DNA of 55,107 nt from an uncultured Prevotellaceae bacterium (GCA_900318995.1 ONMR01000013.1:1-55107); one strand, 5' to 3'. Positions 1 through 10,010 are shown, numbered from the stretch's first letter. The notes: generated from the letters alone by a model not told the origin. A program made the numbers and translations.

Positions 1-37
1 TGAATTTTTTGTTAATAAATATAACTCGCTGACAACA

Positions 38-68
38 AAAGAGGTGCGCCTGATTGGCACACCTCTTT
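38..68 (-). terminator. Terminator of the ribosomal super-operon
   Basis: An inverted repeat with arms AAAGAGGTG and CACCTCTTT, one mismatch and a further GCC/GGC pairing encloses a 5-base loop. On the minus strand it is followed by TTTTGTTG. It lies just past rplQ, the last gene of the long minus-strand ribosomal cluster. Confidence 0.8.
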
Positions 69-88
69 ATATTTACGCGCACGCGTTA

Positions 89-583
89 TTACTCTGCCTT
101 GGGAGCCTCAGTTGCAGGTGTCTCCTCGACAGGAACCTCTGCAGCAGGAGCAGCAGACTTTTCAGCAGCCGGTTTACGTGAACGGCGAGTCTTGGCAGCC
201 TTCTTCACGGTCTTGGCCATATTCTCATCGTAATCAACGAACTCGATGAATGCCATCTCAGTAGCATCACTCTTGCGAATACCAAGCTTGATAATACGAA
301 GGTAACCTCCGGGACGATCTGATATCTTCTGAGATATCTCCTTAAATAGCTCAGTTACGGCCTCCTTATTCTGAAGATAGCTAAATACAACACGACGCGA
401 ATTGGTATCATCCTTCTTGGCGCGGTTAATGATTGGTTCTGCATAAACTCGCAGTGCCTTAGCCTTAGCCAAAGTGGTCTCGATTCTCTTATGCATGATA
501 AGAGAGATGGTCATGTTGGCCAGCATCGAATTCCTGTGAGCGGCTTTACGGCTCAAGTGATTGAATTTCTTATTATGTCTCAT
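89..583 (-). CDS. rplQ: 50S ribosomal protein L17
   Basis: L17 is a large-subunit protein near the peptide exit tunnel. The N-terminal ~120 residues match the family (start [17 protein letters not shown], later [16 protein letters not shown]). The 164-residue length exceeds the usual bacterial core of about 120 residues because of a low-complexity tail rich in Ala, Pro, Glu and Lys from about residue 120. Such tails are common in Bacteroidetes L17. It is the last gene of the cluster, 2 bases downstream of rpoA, and a hairpin terminator follows. Confidence 0.97.
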   Translation of the reverse strand: MRHNKKFNHLSRKAAHRNSMLANMTISLIMHKRIETTLAKAKALRVYAEPIINRAKKDDTNSRRVVFSYLQNKEAVTELFKEISQKISDRPGGYLRIIKLGIRKSDATEMAFIEFVDYDENMAKTVKKAAKTRRSRKPAAEKSAAPAAEVPVEETPATEAPKAE

Positions 584-585
584 TT

Positions 586-1578
586 TTAGTCTTTGTCTAA
601 TTTATACCTTGAAATATCGGTTCCAAATGTAAGATTCAAGCTTTCCAGCAGATCATCCAATTCAGTGAGAGACTTCTTACCAAAGTTACGGAACTTAAGT
701 AAATCTGTCTTGTTATACTGAACGAGATCACCCAATGTCTCTACATCAGCTGCCTTGAGGCAATTAAGAGCACGTACTGACAAATTCATGTCTGCCAACT
801 TGGTCTTAAGAAGCTGACGCATGTGCAGTACCTCCTCGTCAAATTCCTCATTACCATCAAGATCAACATTCTCAATGGTAATCTTATCATCTGAAAAGAG
901 CATGAAATGGTAAATAAGGATCTTAGCTGCCTCTTTCAATGCATCTTTAGGATGAATTGAACCATCTGTGGTAATCTCAAGAACCAGTTTGTCATAGTCT
1001 GTCTTCTGCTCAACGCGATAAGGCTCTACAACATACTTGACATTACGAATCGGAGTGTAGATGGAATCGATAGGAATAGTGTTAACCTCAGTACAGAACT
1101 CCTTATTCTCCTCGGAAGGAACATAGCCACGCCCCTTATTGATGGAGATCTCAATCTGCATGGAAACTTTTGGATCAAGATGGCAAATGACCAGCTCAGG
1201 ATTTAACACTTCAAATCCGGTCAGACATTTTCCTATGTCACCGGCTTTGAACTCCTTGGTATTCTCAACCTTTATACTTACTGTTTCGCTCTCATACTCT
1301 TCTACGATCTGCTTGAAACGCACCTGCTTAAGGTTAAGGATAATGTTTGTAACATCTTCCTTAACACCAGGAATTGTAGCGAATTCATGCTCGACACCCT
1401 CTATCTTGATGGTATTGATGGCAAAACCCTCAAGAGTGGAGAGAAGGATACGACGAAGGGCGTTTCCAATGGTGACACCGAATCCGGGCTCCAAAGGGCG
1501 GAATTCGAACTTACCGAACTTGGAGTCGGCTTCCACCATTATAACCTTATCAGGTTTTTGAAATGCTAATATTGCCAT
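586..1578 (-). CDS. rpoA: DNA-directed RNA polymerase subunit alpha
   Basis: Alpha nucleates RNA polymerase assembly and contacts upstream promoter DNA and activators. The 330 residues show the N-terminal assembly domain (about 1-235, with [14 protein letters not shown] near residue 38) and the C-terminal helix-hairpin-helix domain (about 255-315, containing [18 protein letters not shown]). Length is normal. It sits between rpsD and rplQ, the conserved alpha-operon order, with short spacers consistent with co-transcription. Confidence 0.98.
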   Translation of the reverse strand: MAILAFQKPDKVIMVEADSKFGKFEFRPLEPGFGVTIGNALRRILLSTLEGFAINTIKIEGVEHEFATIPGVKEDVTNIILNLKQVRFKQIVEEYESETVSIKVENTKEFKAGDIGKCLTGFEVLNPELVICHLDPKVSMQIEISINKGRGYVPSEENKEFCTEVNTIPIDSIYTPIRNVKYVVEPYRVEQKTDYDKLVLEITTDGSIHPKDALKEAAKILIYHFMLFSDDKITIENVDLDGNEEFDEEVLHMRQLLKTKLADMNLSVRALNCLKAADVETLGDLVQYNKTDLLKFRNFGKKSLTELDDLLESLNLTFGTDISRYKLDKD

Positions 1579-1592
1579 TAACCTCTTATTTT

Positions 1593-2198
1593 TTATTTAG
1601 AATACAATTCAACGATGAGTTGCTCCTTGATATTCTCAGGAATATCTTCTCTTTCCGGCTTGTGAAGGAACTTACCGGCCTTAGCCTGCTCATCCCACTC
1701 GATCCATGAATACTTGGCATGGTTGAAGCCTGCCAAAGAATCTGCGATAACCTCAAGTGACTTAGAACGCTCGCGTACACCAACAATCTGACCGGGTTTA
1801 ACCTGGTATGAAGGGATATTAAGAACCTTACCGTCAACAGTGATATGCCTATGGCTTACCAATTGACGTGCAGCAGCACGAGTAGGAGCTATTCCAAGAC
1901 GGAACACAACATTATCAAGACGAGACTCAAGAGCCTGAAGCAGGTTGACACCTGTAATACCGCTCTCGCGTGAAGCCTTATCAAACATATTGCGGAACTG
2001 TTTCTCAAGCACTCCATAGGTATACTTAGCTTTCTGCTTCTCAGCAAGCATGACACCATACTCAGAGGTCTTGCGGCGACGGCTGTTACCGTGCTGACCG
2101 GGAGCATATTTTCTCTTTTCAAAAGATTTGTCTGCTCCATAAATTGCTTCGCCAAACTTACGGGCGATACGGGTTTTAGGTCCAGTATATCTAGCCAT
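1593..2198 (-). CDS. rpsD: 30S ribosomal protein S4
   Basis: S4 is a primary 16S rRNA binder that starts 30S assembly and can repress the alpha operon in other bacteria. The 201-residue protein begins [17 protein letters not shown]. It has the S4 RNA-binding domain from about residue 92 ([20 protein letters not shown]). It contains no zinc-binding Cys cluster, so it is the C- form. It lies between rpsK and rpoA. Confidence 0.97.
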   Translation of the reverse strand: MARYTGPKTRIARKFGEAIYGADKSFEKRKYAPGQHGNSRRRKTSEYGVMLAEKQKAKYTYGVLEKQFRNMFDKASRESGITGVNLLQALESRLDNVVFRLGIAPTRAAARQLVSHRHITVDGKVLNIPSYQVKPGQIVGVRERSKSLEVIADSLAGFNHAKYSWIEWDEQAKAGKFLHKPEREDIPENIKEQLIVELYSK

Positions 2199-2216
2199 AA
2201 TACTTTCGTTTTAAAA

Positions 2217-2606
2217 TTAAACTCTTCTTCTCTTCGGCGGACGGCAACCGTTATGCGGCAGCGGGGTCACGTCAATGATCTCTATAACTTCTATACCGGC
2301 ACCATGCACGGCACGGATGGCTGATTCACGGCCATTTCCCGGGCCTTTTACGTATGCCTTAACCTTACGAAGGCCAAGGTCATAAGCCACCTTAGAGCAA
2401 TCCTCTGCTGCCATCTGGGCTGCATAAGGAGTGTTCTTCTTAGAACCACGGAAACCCATCTTACCTGCTGATGACCAGGAAATAACCTGCCCCTCACTGT
2501 TAGCAAGAGTAACAATGATGTTGTTGAAGGATGAATGTACGTGCAACTGTCCCATTGCATCTACCTTCACATTTCTCTTCTTAGCTGCAACTGTTTTCTT
2601 TGCCAT
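2217..2606 (-). CDS. rpsK: 30S ribosomal protein S11
   Basis: S11 forms part of the 30S platform near the E-site mRNA path. The 129 residues match the family from the [19 protein letters not shown] region through the C-terminal [15 protein letters not shown]. Length is normal. It sits 7 bases after rpsM and 18 bases before rpsD in the alpha operon. Confidence 0.97.
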   Translation of the reverse strand: MAKKTVAAKKRNVKVDAMGQLHVHSSFNNIIVTLANSEGQVISWSSAGKMGFRGSKKNTPYAAQMAAEDCSKVAYDLGLRKVKAYVKGPGNGRESAIRAVHGAGIEVIEIIDVTPLPHNGCRPPKRRRV

Positions 2607-2613
2607 AGTTCAA

Positions 2614-2994
2614 TTATTTAGTAGCCTTTTTCTTGTTAGCAACAGTCTTCTTGCGACCCTTACGTGTACGTGCGTTGTTTTTAGTACTCTGACCACGTAC
2701 GGGAAGTCCGATACGGTGACGGATACCGCGATAACAACCAATATCCATCAGACGCTTGATGTTCAGCTGAACCTCACTACGGAGGTCGCCCTCTACCTTA
2801 TACTCTGCACCAATAACCTCACGGATGCGGCCTGCCATATCGTCAGTCCAATCCTGGGCCTTGATGTCTTTATCCACACCAGCTTTAGCCAAAATCTTGA
2901 CTGCGCTGCTGCGACCTATACCAAAAATGTAGGTTAACGCGATTTCACCCCTCTTATTCTGCGGGATGTCAACTCCAGCGATTCTTATTGCCAT
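2614..2994 (-). CDS. rpsM: 30S ribosomal protein S13
   Basis: S13 is in the 30S head and contacts the 50S subunit and the P-site tRNA. It starts [20 protein letters not shown], contains the [11 protein letters not shown] helix-two-turn-helix region, and has the C-terminal [17 protein letters not shown] basic tail. At 126 residues the length is normal. It follows rpmJ and precedes rpsK. Confidence 0.97.
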   Translation of the reverse strand: MAIRIAGVDIPQNKRGEIALTYIFGIGRSSAVKILAKAGVDKDIKAQDWTDDMAGRIREVIGAEYKVEGDLRSEVQLNIKRLMDIGCYRGIRHRIGLPVRGQSTKNNARTRKGRKKTVANKKKATK

Positions 2995-3020
2995 ATATTA
3001 ATTTGTTTGTTTACCCGAAT

Positions 3021-3137
3021 TTATCCCTGACGCAGTTTCATCTTGGGATTCTTCTTGTTAATTAAATACAGACGTCCCTTGCGACGAACAATCTTGCAGT
3101 CGGCTGAACGCTTTTTTAATGAAACTCTAACTTTCAT
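3021..3137 (-). CDS. rpmJ: 50S ribosomal protein L36, zinc-free form
   Basis: A 38-residue protein starting [20 protein letters not shown] and ending KMKLRQG has the classical L36 length and ends. In zinc-binding L36 the ligands are Cys11, Cys14, Cys27 and His33. Here these are Ser11, Cys14, Asn27 and Met33, so only one ligand survives and this is the C- (zinc-independent) type. It lies between infA and rpsM, the usual place. The ATG is at 3137 and the TAA at 3021-3023. Confidence 0.95.
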   Translation of the reverse strand: MKVRVSLKKRSADCKIVRRKGRLYLINKKNPKMKLRQG

Positions 3138-3148
3138 ATTCTTATGTT

Positions 3149-3367
3149 TTATTTGTACCTGAATACTATCCTACCCTTTGTAAGGTCGTAAGGAGACATC
3201 TCAACCTTAACCTTATCACCGGGAAGGATCTTGATAAAATGCATTCTCATCTTACCGGAAATATGACCGGTAATCTCATGTCCGTTCTCCAGTTGAATAC
3301 GAAACATTGCGTTGGATAATGCCTCAACAATGGTTCCGTCCTGTTCAATTGCGGATTGCTTTGCCAT
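3149..3367 (-). CDS. infA: Translation initiation factor IF-1
   Basis: IF-1 is an OB-fold protein that occupies the 30S A site during initiation. The 72-residue length is canonical. Family motifs include [33 protein letters not shown] and the C-terminal [12 protein letters not shown]. It starts one base after the map stop codon and precedes rpmJ, the conserved secY-map-infA-rpmJ order. Confidence 0.97.
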   Translation of the reverse strand: MAKQSAIEQDGTIVEALSNAMFRIQLENGHEITGHISGKMRMHFIKILPGDKVKVEMSPYDLTKGRIVFRYK

Positions 3368-3368
3368 A

Positions 3369-4166
3369 TTAAAACTCTTTATCTCCTAAAACTTCTGCTA
3401 TATAGTCAAATGAGGAAAGGATTTCGGCCTTACCGTTGCAAATTGCAATGGTATGCTCAAAATGAGCTGCGGGCTTATGGTCGCGGGTACGGACACTCCA
3501 ACCATCACTTTCCATATAGATCTTTCTGTCACCCATAGTTATCATAGGTTCAATAGCTATACACATACCTTTTTTAAGCTGTGTGCCGTAGCCACGACGT
3601 CCATAATTGGGAACACAAGGATCCTCATGCATCTCACGACCGATACCATGACCGACAAACTCACGAACCACGCCATAACCGTGTGATTCGCAATGTGTCT
3701 GAACAGCGAATCCGATATCGCCGAGACGCTTTCCGGCTACAGCCTGCTCAATCCCCAGATAGAGAGATTCCTTTGTAACTTTAAGTAGATCCCTTACTTC
3801 TGGAGAAATCTCACCTACAGCAAATGTGTAAGCGGAATCACCGTTGTAACCGTTCAGAAGAGTTCCACAGTCAACCGAAACGATGTCACCCTCTTTAAGG
3901 GGTTCATCGTTCGGGATGCCGTGTACTACCATCTCATTGACTGATGTGCAAAGAGCTGCCGGGAAAGGAACGTCATCCTGGTTTGGATACCCCTTGAAAG
4001 TAGGTTCTGCACCGTTATCGCGGATGAATTCCTCAGCGACACGCGTCAACTCATTAGTGGTCACGCCAGGTCGGATAAGCTTGGCGACTTCACCAAGAGT
4101 CCTGCCGACAAGCTGGTTAGCTGCCCGCATCAATGCAATCTCTTCATCAGTCTTAAGAAATATCAT
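3369..4166 (-). CDS. map: Type I methionine aminopeptidase
   Basis: This enzyme removes the N-terminal methionine from nascent proteins after deformylation. The 265 residues have the pita-bread fold landmarks: the metal-ligand Asp in [17 protein letters not shown], the catalytic/ligand His in [12 protein letters not shown], the Glu in AIEPMITMG, and the late Glu in FEHTIAI. There is no N-terminal SH3 or zinc extension, so it is the short type Ia form. It lies between secY and infA. Confidence 0.97.
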   Translation of the reverse strand: MIFLKTDEEIALMRAANQLVGRTLGEVAKLIRPGVTTNELTRVAEEFIRDNGAEPTFKGYPNQDDVPFPAALCTSVNEMVVHGIPNDEPLKEGDIVSVDCGTLLNGYNGDSAYTFAVGEISPEVRDLLKVTKESLYLGIEQAVAGKRLGDIGFAVQTHCESHGYGVVREFVGHGIGREMHEDPCVPNYGRRGYGTQLKKGMCIAIEPMITMGDRKIYMESDGWSVRTRDHKPAAHFEHTIAICNGKAEILSSFDYIAEVLGDKEF

Positions 4167-4176
4167 TTCAATAGAA

Positions 4177-5574
4177 TCAATAAGCGTTCAATCCTGAGCG
4201 GCCTTTAATACGTCCGGTCTTCAGGAGACCGTCATAATGACGCATCAGAAGGTGACTCTCAATCTGTTGTAGAGTATCGAGAACAACACCGACAAGAATG
4301 ATGAGCGAAGTACCTCCAAAGAACTGTGCGAAAGCCTGATTTACACCGAAAAGACGTGCAAAAGCTGGCATCACTGCTACTATTGTAAGGAACAGGGCTC
4401 CAGGCCAAGTAATGCGAGACATCACAGTGTCAATGTAATCAGCGGTCGGTTTGCCGGGTTTTACACCGGGAATAAAACCGTTGTTACGCTTCAGATCATC
4501 TGCCATCTGCTGCGGATTAACCGTAACAGCTGTGTAGAAAATGGTGAAGGCAATGATCAGCACTGCATAAATGACATTGTATACCCAACCGTCAGTGTCC
4601 ATCAGCTTAATCCAGAAACCAGAAGGCTCAGTACCTACGATAGCAATAGGAATGAACATAATGGCCTGTGCAAAGATGATAGGCATTACGTTTGCAGCAT
4701 TAACCTTCAGAGGTATATACTGGCGAGCGCCTCCAATTTGACGGCCACCCTCGATACGCTTCGCATACTGTACCGGAACCTTACGCACGCCTTGAACGAG
4801 CATGATAGTGCCAGCGGTAGCAAGCAGAAGAACAACTATCTCAAAGAGGAACATGACAAGTCCACCACCTGTAGCTCCGAGAGCTGACATACGGGATGCA
4901 AGTTCCTGCATGAAAGCAGACGGGAATCGAGCGATAATACCGACCATGATTATAAACGATACACCATTACCGATACCCTTGTCTGTAATGCGCTCACCCA
5001 ACCAAAGGATGAAAGAGCTACCTGCTGCAAGAATGACGGTGGATGTAATCCAGAACCAGCTCCACTCGACAGGTATCACATCTATACCAACCTGATGTCT
5101 CAGGTTAAGAAGATACGAGGGACCCTGCACTACAAGAATGATAAGTGTCAGATAACGCGTATACTGATTAATCTTCATACGACCGCTCTCGCCCTCTTTC
5201 TGAAGCTTCTGAAAACTGGGAACTGCTATGGTAAGCAGCTGAAGTACAATAGAAGCAGAAATGTAGGGCATTATACCCAATGCAAAAATCGAAGCATTGG
5301 AGAAAGCGCCGCCTGAAAACATATCCAACAGAGAAAGAAGACCGGTACTGGTCTGTCTCTGCAGATTGCTCAGCATGTCGGCATCTACACCAGGAAGCAG
5401 GATATGTGATCCAAGACGATATACTGCGATAAACAGCACTGTCGTAAGAAGACGTTTCCTGAGATCCTCAATCTTTGAGATGTTTTTCAAAGTCTCCCAG
5501 TTCTTAATTACAACATAGGCGACCAGAGCGACAACCGCAAAGATTATGATGTATTTCAGAAGATTTTCATCCAT
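4177..5574 (-). CDS. secY: Preprotein translocase subunit SecY, with extra N-terminal hydrophobic segment
   Basis: SecY is the channel subunit of the Sec translocon in the inner membrane. Ten transmembrane segments and family motifs are visible, such as RITDKGIGNGVSFIIMVGI, QGVRKVPVQYAKR and NPQQMADDLKRNNGFIPGVKPG. The 465-residue length is longer than the usual ~440-450. The extra part is residues 1-28, with a strongly hydrophobic stretch at about 8-23, before the canonical start region ISKIEDLRKRLL. The ATG at 5574 lies only 5 bases after the rplO stop, which supports this long start. The alternative is a TTG codon at residue 29 that would remove the extra segment. Confidence 0.95.
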   Translation of the reverse strand: MDENLLKYIIIFAVVALVAYVVIKNWETLKNISKIEDLRKRLLTTVLFIAVYRLGSHILLPGVDADMLSNLQRQTSTGLLSLLDMFSGGAFSNASIFALGIMPYISASIVLQLLTIAVPSFQKLQKEGESGRMKINQYTRYLTLIILVVQGPSYLLNLRHQVGIDVIPVEWSWFWITSTVILAAGSSFILWLGERITDKGIGNGVSFIIMVGIIARFPSAFMQELASRMSALGATGGGLVMFLFEIVVLLLATAGTIMLVQGVRKVPVQYAKRIEGGRQIGGARQYIPLKVNAANVMPIIFAQAIMFIPIAIVGTEPSGFWIKLMDTDGWVYNVIYAVLIIAFTIFYTAVTVNPQQMADDLKRNNGFIPGVKPGKPTADYIDTVMSRITWPGALFLTIVAVMPAFARLFGVNQAFAQFFGGTSLIILVGVVLDTLQQIESHLLMRHYDGLLKTGRIKGRSGLNAY

Positions 5575-5579
5575 CTCTA

Positions 5580-6026
5580 TTAAAGTTTGATAGTGGTTCC
5601 ACCTACAGCCTCGATGGCAGCAGTAGCACTCTTTGAGAATGCATTAGCCTCAACATCGACCTTCTTTGTGAGCTGGCCATTACCCAGAATCTTAACAAGC
5701 TGCTTTGAAGAAACAAAACCGGCAGCTACGAGATCTGCAACAGTAACCTTCTCGAGGTTGTTCTTCTCGGCCAAAGCCTGGATGATATCCAGATTGATAG
5801 CTTTGTACTCAACGTGATTGATGTTCTTGAATCCGAATTTCGGAACAAGACGCTGAAGAGGCATCTGACCACCTTCAAAACCAATTTTTCTAGCATATCC
5901 GGAACGAGACTTGGCACCCTTGCTACCACGGGTTGAAGTACCGCCAAGACCTGAACCAGGTCCACGGCCGATTCTCTTACGTGAATGGGTTGAGCCCTCT
6001 GCCGGTTTCAATGTATTTAACTTCAT
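5580..6026 (-). CDS. rplO: 50S ribosomal protein L15
   Basis: L15 is a late-assembly 50S protein. It begins MKLNTLKPAEGSTHSRKRIG and has the Gly-rich N-terminal tail (RGPGSGLGGTSTRGSKGAKS) typical of the family. I chose the ATG at 6026, giving 148 residues. An in-frame TTG three codons upstream is less likely. It sits between rpmD and secY. Confidence 0.96.
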   Translation of the reverse strand: MKLNTLKPAEGSTHSRKRIGRGPGSGLGGTSTRGSKGAKSRSGYARKIGFEGGQMPLQRLVPKFGFKNINHVEYKAINLDIIQALAEKNNLEKVTVADLVAAGFVSSKQLVKILGNGQLTKKVDVEANAFSKSATAAIEAVGGTTIKL

Positions 6027-6044
6027 AGTTCTCAATTTTTAAAA

Positions 6045-6221
6045 TTAATCGATTACGGTTACCAGGTGGTGAACCTTATTGATCATACCTCTGATTGAAG
6101 CGTTATCCTCAACCTCAACAACTCTATTGAGTTTGCGAAGGCCAAGTGCATCAAGAGTTCTACGCTGATCTACGGGAGCACCAATACGACTCTTAGTCTG
6201 TTTGATCTTAATTGTTGCCAT
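6045..6221 (-). CDS. rpmD: 50S ribosomal protein L30
   Basis: This small frame translates to a 58-residue protein starting [20 protein letters not shown], followed by [15 protein letters not shown] and ending HHLVTVID. It matches bacterial L30 over its whole length. The ATG is at 6221 and the TAA at 6045-6047. It occupies the conserved slot between rpsE and rplO. Confidence 0.95.
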   Translation of the reverse strand: MATIKIKQTKSRIGAPVDQRRTLDALGLRKLNRVVEVEDNASIRGMINKVHHLVTVID

Positions 6222-6234
6222 ATCTGTAACCTCC

Positions 6235-6744
6235 TTATCCGTTAAATACCTTACTCAAACTAATACCACGGTTCTGGGCTACTGTCTTGGCATCACGCAT
6301 CTCTGAGAGAGCCTTAAGAGTAGCCTTTACCAGATTGTGAGGGTTAGATGAACCCTTTGACTTAGCCAGAACATCAGTAATACCAACACTCTCCAAAACA
6401 GCACGCATAGCGCCACCGGCTACTACTCCTGTACCGGGAGCTGCAGGCTTCATGAATACCTCAGCACCACCGTAACGGGCAGTCTGCTCATGAGGAATTG
6501 TTCCCTTTAATACAGGAACCTTGATGAGCTCTTTCTTGGCAGCCTCAACGCCCTTGGCGATGGCGGCTGTTACCTCACTGGCCTTACCCAGGCCGAGACC
6601 GATGATACCATTGCCGTCACCTACAACTACGATAGCAGCGAAACTGAATGTACGACCACCCTTTGTAACCTTAGTCACACGGTTGATAGCAACGAGCCTG
6701 TCTTTAAGCTCGACATCGTTTGTAACCTTAACTTTATTTGTCAT
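6235..6744 (-). CDS. rpsE: 30S ribosomal protein S5
   Basis: S5 is at the mRNA entry channel of the 30S subunit and affects decoding fidelity. The 169 residues show the double-stranded RNA-binding-like N-terminal domain ([20 protein letters not shown]) and the C-terminal domain ([19 protein letters not shown]). Length is normal. It lies between rplR and rpmD. Confidence 0.97.
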   Translation of the reverse strand: MTNKVKVTNDVELKDRLVAINRVTKVTKGGRTFSFAAIVVVGDGNGIIGLGLGKASEVTAAIAKGVEAAKKELIKVPVLKGTIPHEQTARYGGAEVFMKPAAPGTGVVAGGAMRAVLESVGITDVLAKSKGSSNPHNLVKATLKALSEMRDAKTVAQNRGISLSKVFNG

Positions 6745-6756
6745 AACAATCGTAGT

Positions 6757-7098
6757 TTAAAATGTGAGACCGCTCTTGCGTGCGGCATCGGCCAATTCCT
6801 TAACTCTACCATGATACAGGAAACCGTTGCGGTCAAAAACCACGGTGGTGATACCTGCCTCCTTGGCATTCTGAGCAATAAGCTCACCTACCTTGGCAGC
6901 CTGCTCCTTACCTGACATCTTAGCCATGCCAAGTGATGAAGCTGCAGCCAAAGTCTTACCGGCCAGATCATCAATGATCTGAACGTAGATCTGCTTGTTG
7001 CTTCTGAAAACGCTCATACGCGGACGCTCGGGTGTACCGGAAATCTTGTTGCGAACGCGGAACTTAATCTTATTTCGTCTTTCTGTTTTTGCTGACAT
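6757..7098 (-). CDS. rplR: 50S ribosomal protein L18
   Basis: L18 binds 5S rRNA together with L5. The 113 residues include the basic N terminus, [20 protein letters not shown], and the terminal [19 protein letters not shown]. Length and position between rplF and rpsE are as expected for the spc operon. Confidence 0.97.
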   Translation of the reverse strand: MSAKTERRNKIKFRVRNKISGTPERPRMSVFRSNKQIYVQIIDDLAGKTLAAASSLGMAKMSGKEQAAKVGELIAQNAKEAGITTVVFDRNGFLYHGRVKELADAARKSGLTF

Positions 7099-7119
7099 AA
7101 TCTTACATCTTTAAATGTT

Positions 7120-7689
7120 TTACTTGGCAGCGGCTGACTTACCCGACTTACGACGGAGTACTTCATCCACAAACTTAATACCCTTACCCTTGTAAGGTTC
7201 AGGCTTACGGAAAGAACGAATCTTGGCACATACCTGACCCAGGAGCTGCTTGTCGCAAGACTCCAGAGTGATGAGCGGGTTCTTGTTTCTCTCTGACTTT
7301 GTCTCAACCTTGATTTCTGCAGGCAGAACCAGAACGATTGAGTGAGAGTGAAGGAGCTCGAAAGTGACAACGTTACCCTGATTTGAAACACGATAACCTA
7401 CACCGACGATTTCCATCTCTTTCTTATAACCTTCAGAAACACCTACAACCATGTTGTTTACAAGAGCGCGATAAAGGCCGTGGAAGGCGTGACGCTGCTT
7501 GGGGTTATCCTGAAGTATTTCGGGATTCTCTTCAAGGGAGATTGTCCCGTTCTCTATTGACACTTTTACTGAAGGATCAATCTTCTGTGACAGTGAACCC
7601 TTGGGGCCTTTCACTGAAACCACGCCATCCTGAAATGTTACTGTAACACCTGCAGGAATATGAATAGGCAATTTTCCGATTCTTGACAT
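7120..7689 (-). CDS. rplF: 50S ribosomal protein L6
   Basis: L6 is a two-domain protein near the GTPase-associated centre. It starts MSRIGKLPIHIPAGV, has GVSEGYKKEMEIVGVGYRV in the middle, and ends with the EPYKGKGIKFVDEVLRRKSGKS signature. At 189 residues it is about ten longer than the E. coli protein, mainly through small insertions. It is followed by rplR. Confidence 0.97.
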   Translation of the reverse strand: MSRIGKLPIHIPAGVTVTFQDGVVSVKGPKGSLSQKIDPSVKVSIENGTISLEENPEILQDNPKQRHAFHGLYRALVNNMVVGVSEGYKKEMEIVGVGYRVSNQGNVVTFELLHSHSIVLVLPAEIKVETKSERNKNPLITLESCDKQLLGQVCAKIRSFRKPEPYKGKGIKFVDEVLRRKSGKSAAAK

Positions 7690-7705
7690 AGTATTTCTCC
7701 TTCAA

Positions 7706-8101
7706 TTAATAGACATAGCAAAGCACCTCACCGCCGATCTTGAGCTGTGCGGCTTCCTTGTCTGTCATAACACCTTTTGATGTGGATATAATAGCAATAC
7801 CCAAACCATTGATTACTCTCGGCATATCACGATAACCGGTGTACTGACGCAGACCGGGAGAAGAGATTCTCACCAGTTTCTTGATTGCGTTGCATTTGTT
7901 TTCCGGGTCGTATTTCAGAGCCACCTTGATGGTGCCCTGAGGTCCATCCTCCACGAACTTGTAGTTCAGGATGTAACCCTTCTCAAAAAGAATCTTTGTG
8001 ATGTCTTTTTTGAGATTTGAGGCGGGTATCTCTACCACCTTGTGCTTTGCCTGAATGGCATTGCGAAGCCTCGTCAGATAATCTGCAATAGGATCTGTCA
8101 T
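7706..8101 (-). CDS. rpsH: 30S ribosomal protein S8
   Basis: S8 binds the central domain of 16S rRNA and, in E. coli, represses the spc operon. I start it at the ATG at 8101 (MTDPIADYLTRLRNAIQAKH), giving 131 residues. The 12 codons in frame upstream do not resemble S8. The C-terminal STSKGVMTDKEA and GGEVLCYVY are family signatures. It lies between rpsN and rplF. Confidence 0.97.
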   Translation of the reverse strand: MTDPIADYLTRLRNAIQAKHKVVEIPASNLKKDITKILFEKGYILNYKFVEDGPQGTIKVALKYDPENKCNAIKKLVRISSPGLRQYTGYRDMPRVINGLGIAIISTSKGVMTDKEAAQLKIGGEVLCYVY

Positions 8102-8167
8102 AAAATTGTTTTTAAATTGATCAGGACTCCCTGACAATATTTAATTAACACTCACTAGCATATAAAA

Positions 8168-8467
8168 CTACCAGCTTGCCTTACGTACGCCCGGGATCAG
8201 GCCCTGAGATGCCATCTCACGGAACTGAATACGGGAAAGACCAAACATACGGATGTAACCTTTTGGACGTCCGGTCAGTTTGCAACGGTTGTGCTGACGG
8301 ATAGGATTAGCATTGTAGGGGAGATCCTGAAGCTTCTGAGCAGCCTCATAAGCAGCAGCGGGATCGCCGGTACGTACTATTTCCTTAAGAGCAGCACGCT
8401 TCTTTGCGTACTTGGCAGCCATCTTGGCGCGCTTAACCTCGCGGGCCTTCATTGATTCTTTTGCCAT
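8168..8467 (-). CDS. rpsN: 30S ribosomal protein S14, zinc-free long form
   Basis: S14 is located in the 30S head. The 99-residue protein is the long, zinc-independent form. It has a single Cys (in [20 protein letters not shown]) instead of two CxxC motifs, and ends with the family tail [11 protein letters not shown]. It lies between rplE and rpsH. Confidence 0.97.
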   Translation of the reverse strand: MAKESMKAREVKRAKMAAKYAKKRAALKEIVRTGDPAAAYEAAQKLQDLPYNANPIRQHNRCKLTGRPKGYIRMFGLSRIQFREMASQGLIPGVRKASW

Positions 8468-8478
8468 ATCTCTACTTA

Positions 8479-9033
8479 TTATTTTTCATTCTTGAACGGC
8501 AGACCGAACTCCTTGAGCAGTGCGTAACCCTCCTCGTCAGTCTTGGCTGATGTTACGAAGGTGATGTTCATACCCAGGATGTGTGATATGCTGTCGATGT
8601 TTATTTCAGGGAAGATAATCTGCTCCTGGATTCCCAGTGAGTAGTTACCCATTCCGTCAAACTTACTCTCGATACCCTTGAAGTCACGGATACGGGGCAG
8701 AGCCACACGAATCAGTCTCTCAAGGAACTCATACATACGCTCACGACGAAGTGTAACCATTACGCCGATAGGCATTTTCTTACGAAGCTTGAAGTTGGCG
8801 ATATCCTTCTTTGATACGGTAGCTACAGCTTTCTGACCGGTAATAGTGGTGAGTTCGGCAATAGCGGTATCAATGATCTTCTTATCGGCAATGGCAAGCT
8901 TACCCATGCCCTGATTGATCACGATCTTCTTCAGGACAGGAATCTGCATTGAAGAAGTATAGTGGAATTTCTCCTTAAGTGCCGGAGCAATGCGCTCGGC
9001 ATACTCTTTCTTAAGATTTGCAGTAGTGCTCAT
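8479..9033 (-). CDS. rplE: 50S ribosomal protein L5
   Basis: L5 binds 5S rRNA and contacts P-site tRNA. The 184 residues include [32 protein letters not shown] and [15 protein letters not shown], all family signatures. Its ATG overlaps the rplX stop by one base (TAATG), suggesting translational coupling. Confidence 0.97.
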   Translation of the reverse strand: MSTTANLKKEYAERIAPALKEKFHYTSSMQIPVLKKIVINQGMGKLAIADKKIIDTAIAELTTITGQKAVATVSKKDIANFKLRKKMPIGVMVTLRRERMYEFLERLIRVALPRIRDFKGIESKFDGMGNYSLGIQEQIIFPEINIDSISHILGMNITFVTSAKTDEEGYALLKEFGLPFKNEK

Positions 9034-9353
9034 TACTTAATCTCCTCTCCTGATTTCTTTGAATAACGTACTGTCTTACCCTCAGCATCTTTCTTACGGC
9101 CGATACGAGCAGGAGCTCCGGTCTTGGGATCAACGGGATTGAGGTTTGAAATATGGATAGGCGCCTCCTGCTTGATGATACCACCCTGCGGATTCTTGGC
9201 GCTGGGCTTAGTGTGCTTGGAGACGAAATTCACGCCTTCCACAATAGCCCTCTGTTCCTTGACGAGCACCTTAAGTACCTTACCGGTTTTACCTTTATCC
9301 TCACCGGCATTTACGAAAACAGTGTCGTTCTTTTTAATATGTAATTTACTCAT
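9033..9353 (-). CDS. rplX: 50S ribosomal protein L24
   Basis: L24 starts 50S assembly at the tunnel exit. It begins [20 protein letters not shown] and has the KOW motif region ([20 protein letters not shown]), then [20 protein letters not shown]. The 106-residue length is normal. Its stop overlaps the rplE start (TAATG). Confidence 0.97.
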   Translation of the reverse strand: MSKLHIKKNDTVFVNAGEDKGKTGKVLKVLVKEQRAIVEGVNFVSKHTKPSAKNPQGGIIKQEAPIHISNLNPVDPKTGAPARIGRKKDAEGKTVRYSKKSGEEIK

Positions 9354-9372
9354 TACTCTTTACTTTTTTGGA

Positions 9373-9738
9373 TTAAAGTACTTCAGGAGCCAATGAAACC
9401 ACCTTCATGTTAACGGCGCGCAACTCACGTGCTACCGGACCGAAGATACGGCTTCCCTTGATTTCACCTGTATTAGCAAGAAGCACGCAGGCGTTGTCGT
9501 CGAAACGGATATAAGAACCGTCTGCACGACGGATCTCCTTCTTGGTACGAACTACCAGTGCCTTTGAAACGGTACCCTTCTTCATATCGCTTGAAGGAAT
9601 AACGCTCTTTACGGTAACCACGATGGTATCACCGACTGTTGCGTAACGCTTCTTGGTTCCGCCAAGTACACGGATGCAGAGGCACTCCTTGGCGCCGCTG
9701 TTGTCACAAACTGTGAGTCTGGATTCTGTCTGTATCAT
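9373..9738 (-). CDS. rplN: 50S ribosomal protein L14
   Basis: L14 forms an intersubunit bridge with 16S rRNA. The 121-residue protein starts [18 protein letters not shown] and has [19 protein letters not shown] and the terminal FGPVARELR. It lies 2 bases after rpsQ and upstream of rplX. Confidence 0.98.
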   Translation of the reverse strand: MIQTESRLTVCDNSGAKECLCIRVLGGTKKRYATVGDTIVVTVKSVIPSSDMKKGTVSKALVVRTKKEIRRADGSYIRFDDNACVLLANTGEIKGSRIFGPVARELRAVNMKVVSLAPEVL

Positions 9739-9740
9739 GA

Positions 9741-9998
9741 TTACTTAGCCTTTTCAACGATTTCTTTTAATCTCCATCTCTTAGTCTTGCTCAGAGGACG
9801 GGTCTCCATGATGCGAACGGTATCGCCGATTCCACACTCATTGTTCTCGTCATGAACATGGTACTTCTTCGTCTTACGAACGAACTTACCATAAATAGGG
9901 TGCTTCTCCTTGAAGACAGACAGAACCACAACAGTCTTGTCCATCTTGTCGCTGATTACGACACCCTGGCGCTCTTTGCGCAAATTTCTATCATTCAT
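9741..9998 (-). CDS. rpsQ: 30S ribosomal protein S17
   Basis: S17 is an OB-fold primary rRNA binder. The 85 residues include [38 protein letters not shown] and [15 protein letters not shown], the S17 signatures. Length is normal. It lies between rpmC and rplN. Confidence 0.97.
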   Translation of the reverse strand: MNDRNLRKERQGVVISDKMDKTVVVLSVFKEKHPIYGKFVRKTKKYHVHDENNECGIGDTVRIMETRPLSKTKRWRLKEIVEKAK

Positions 9999-10010
9999 AG
10001 AACCTCTGTT

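Noticed and set aside
2431-2937. 168-codon plus-strand frame opposite rpsK and rpsM
   Set aside because: It is a shadow of conserved ribosomal genes.
5095-5316. Short plus-strand frames opposite secY
   Set aside because: They lie fully inside secY with no independent signals.
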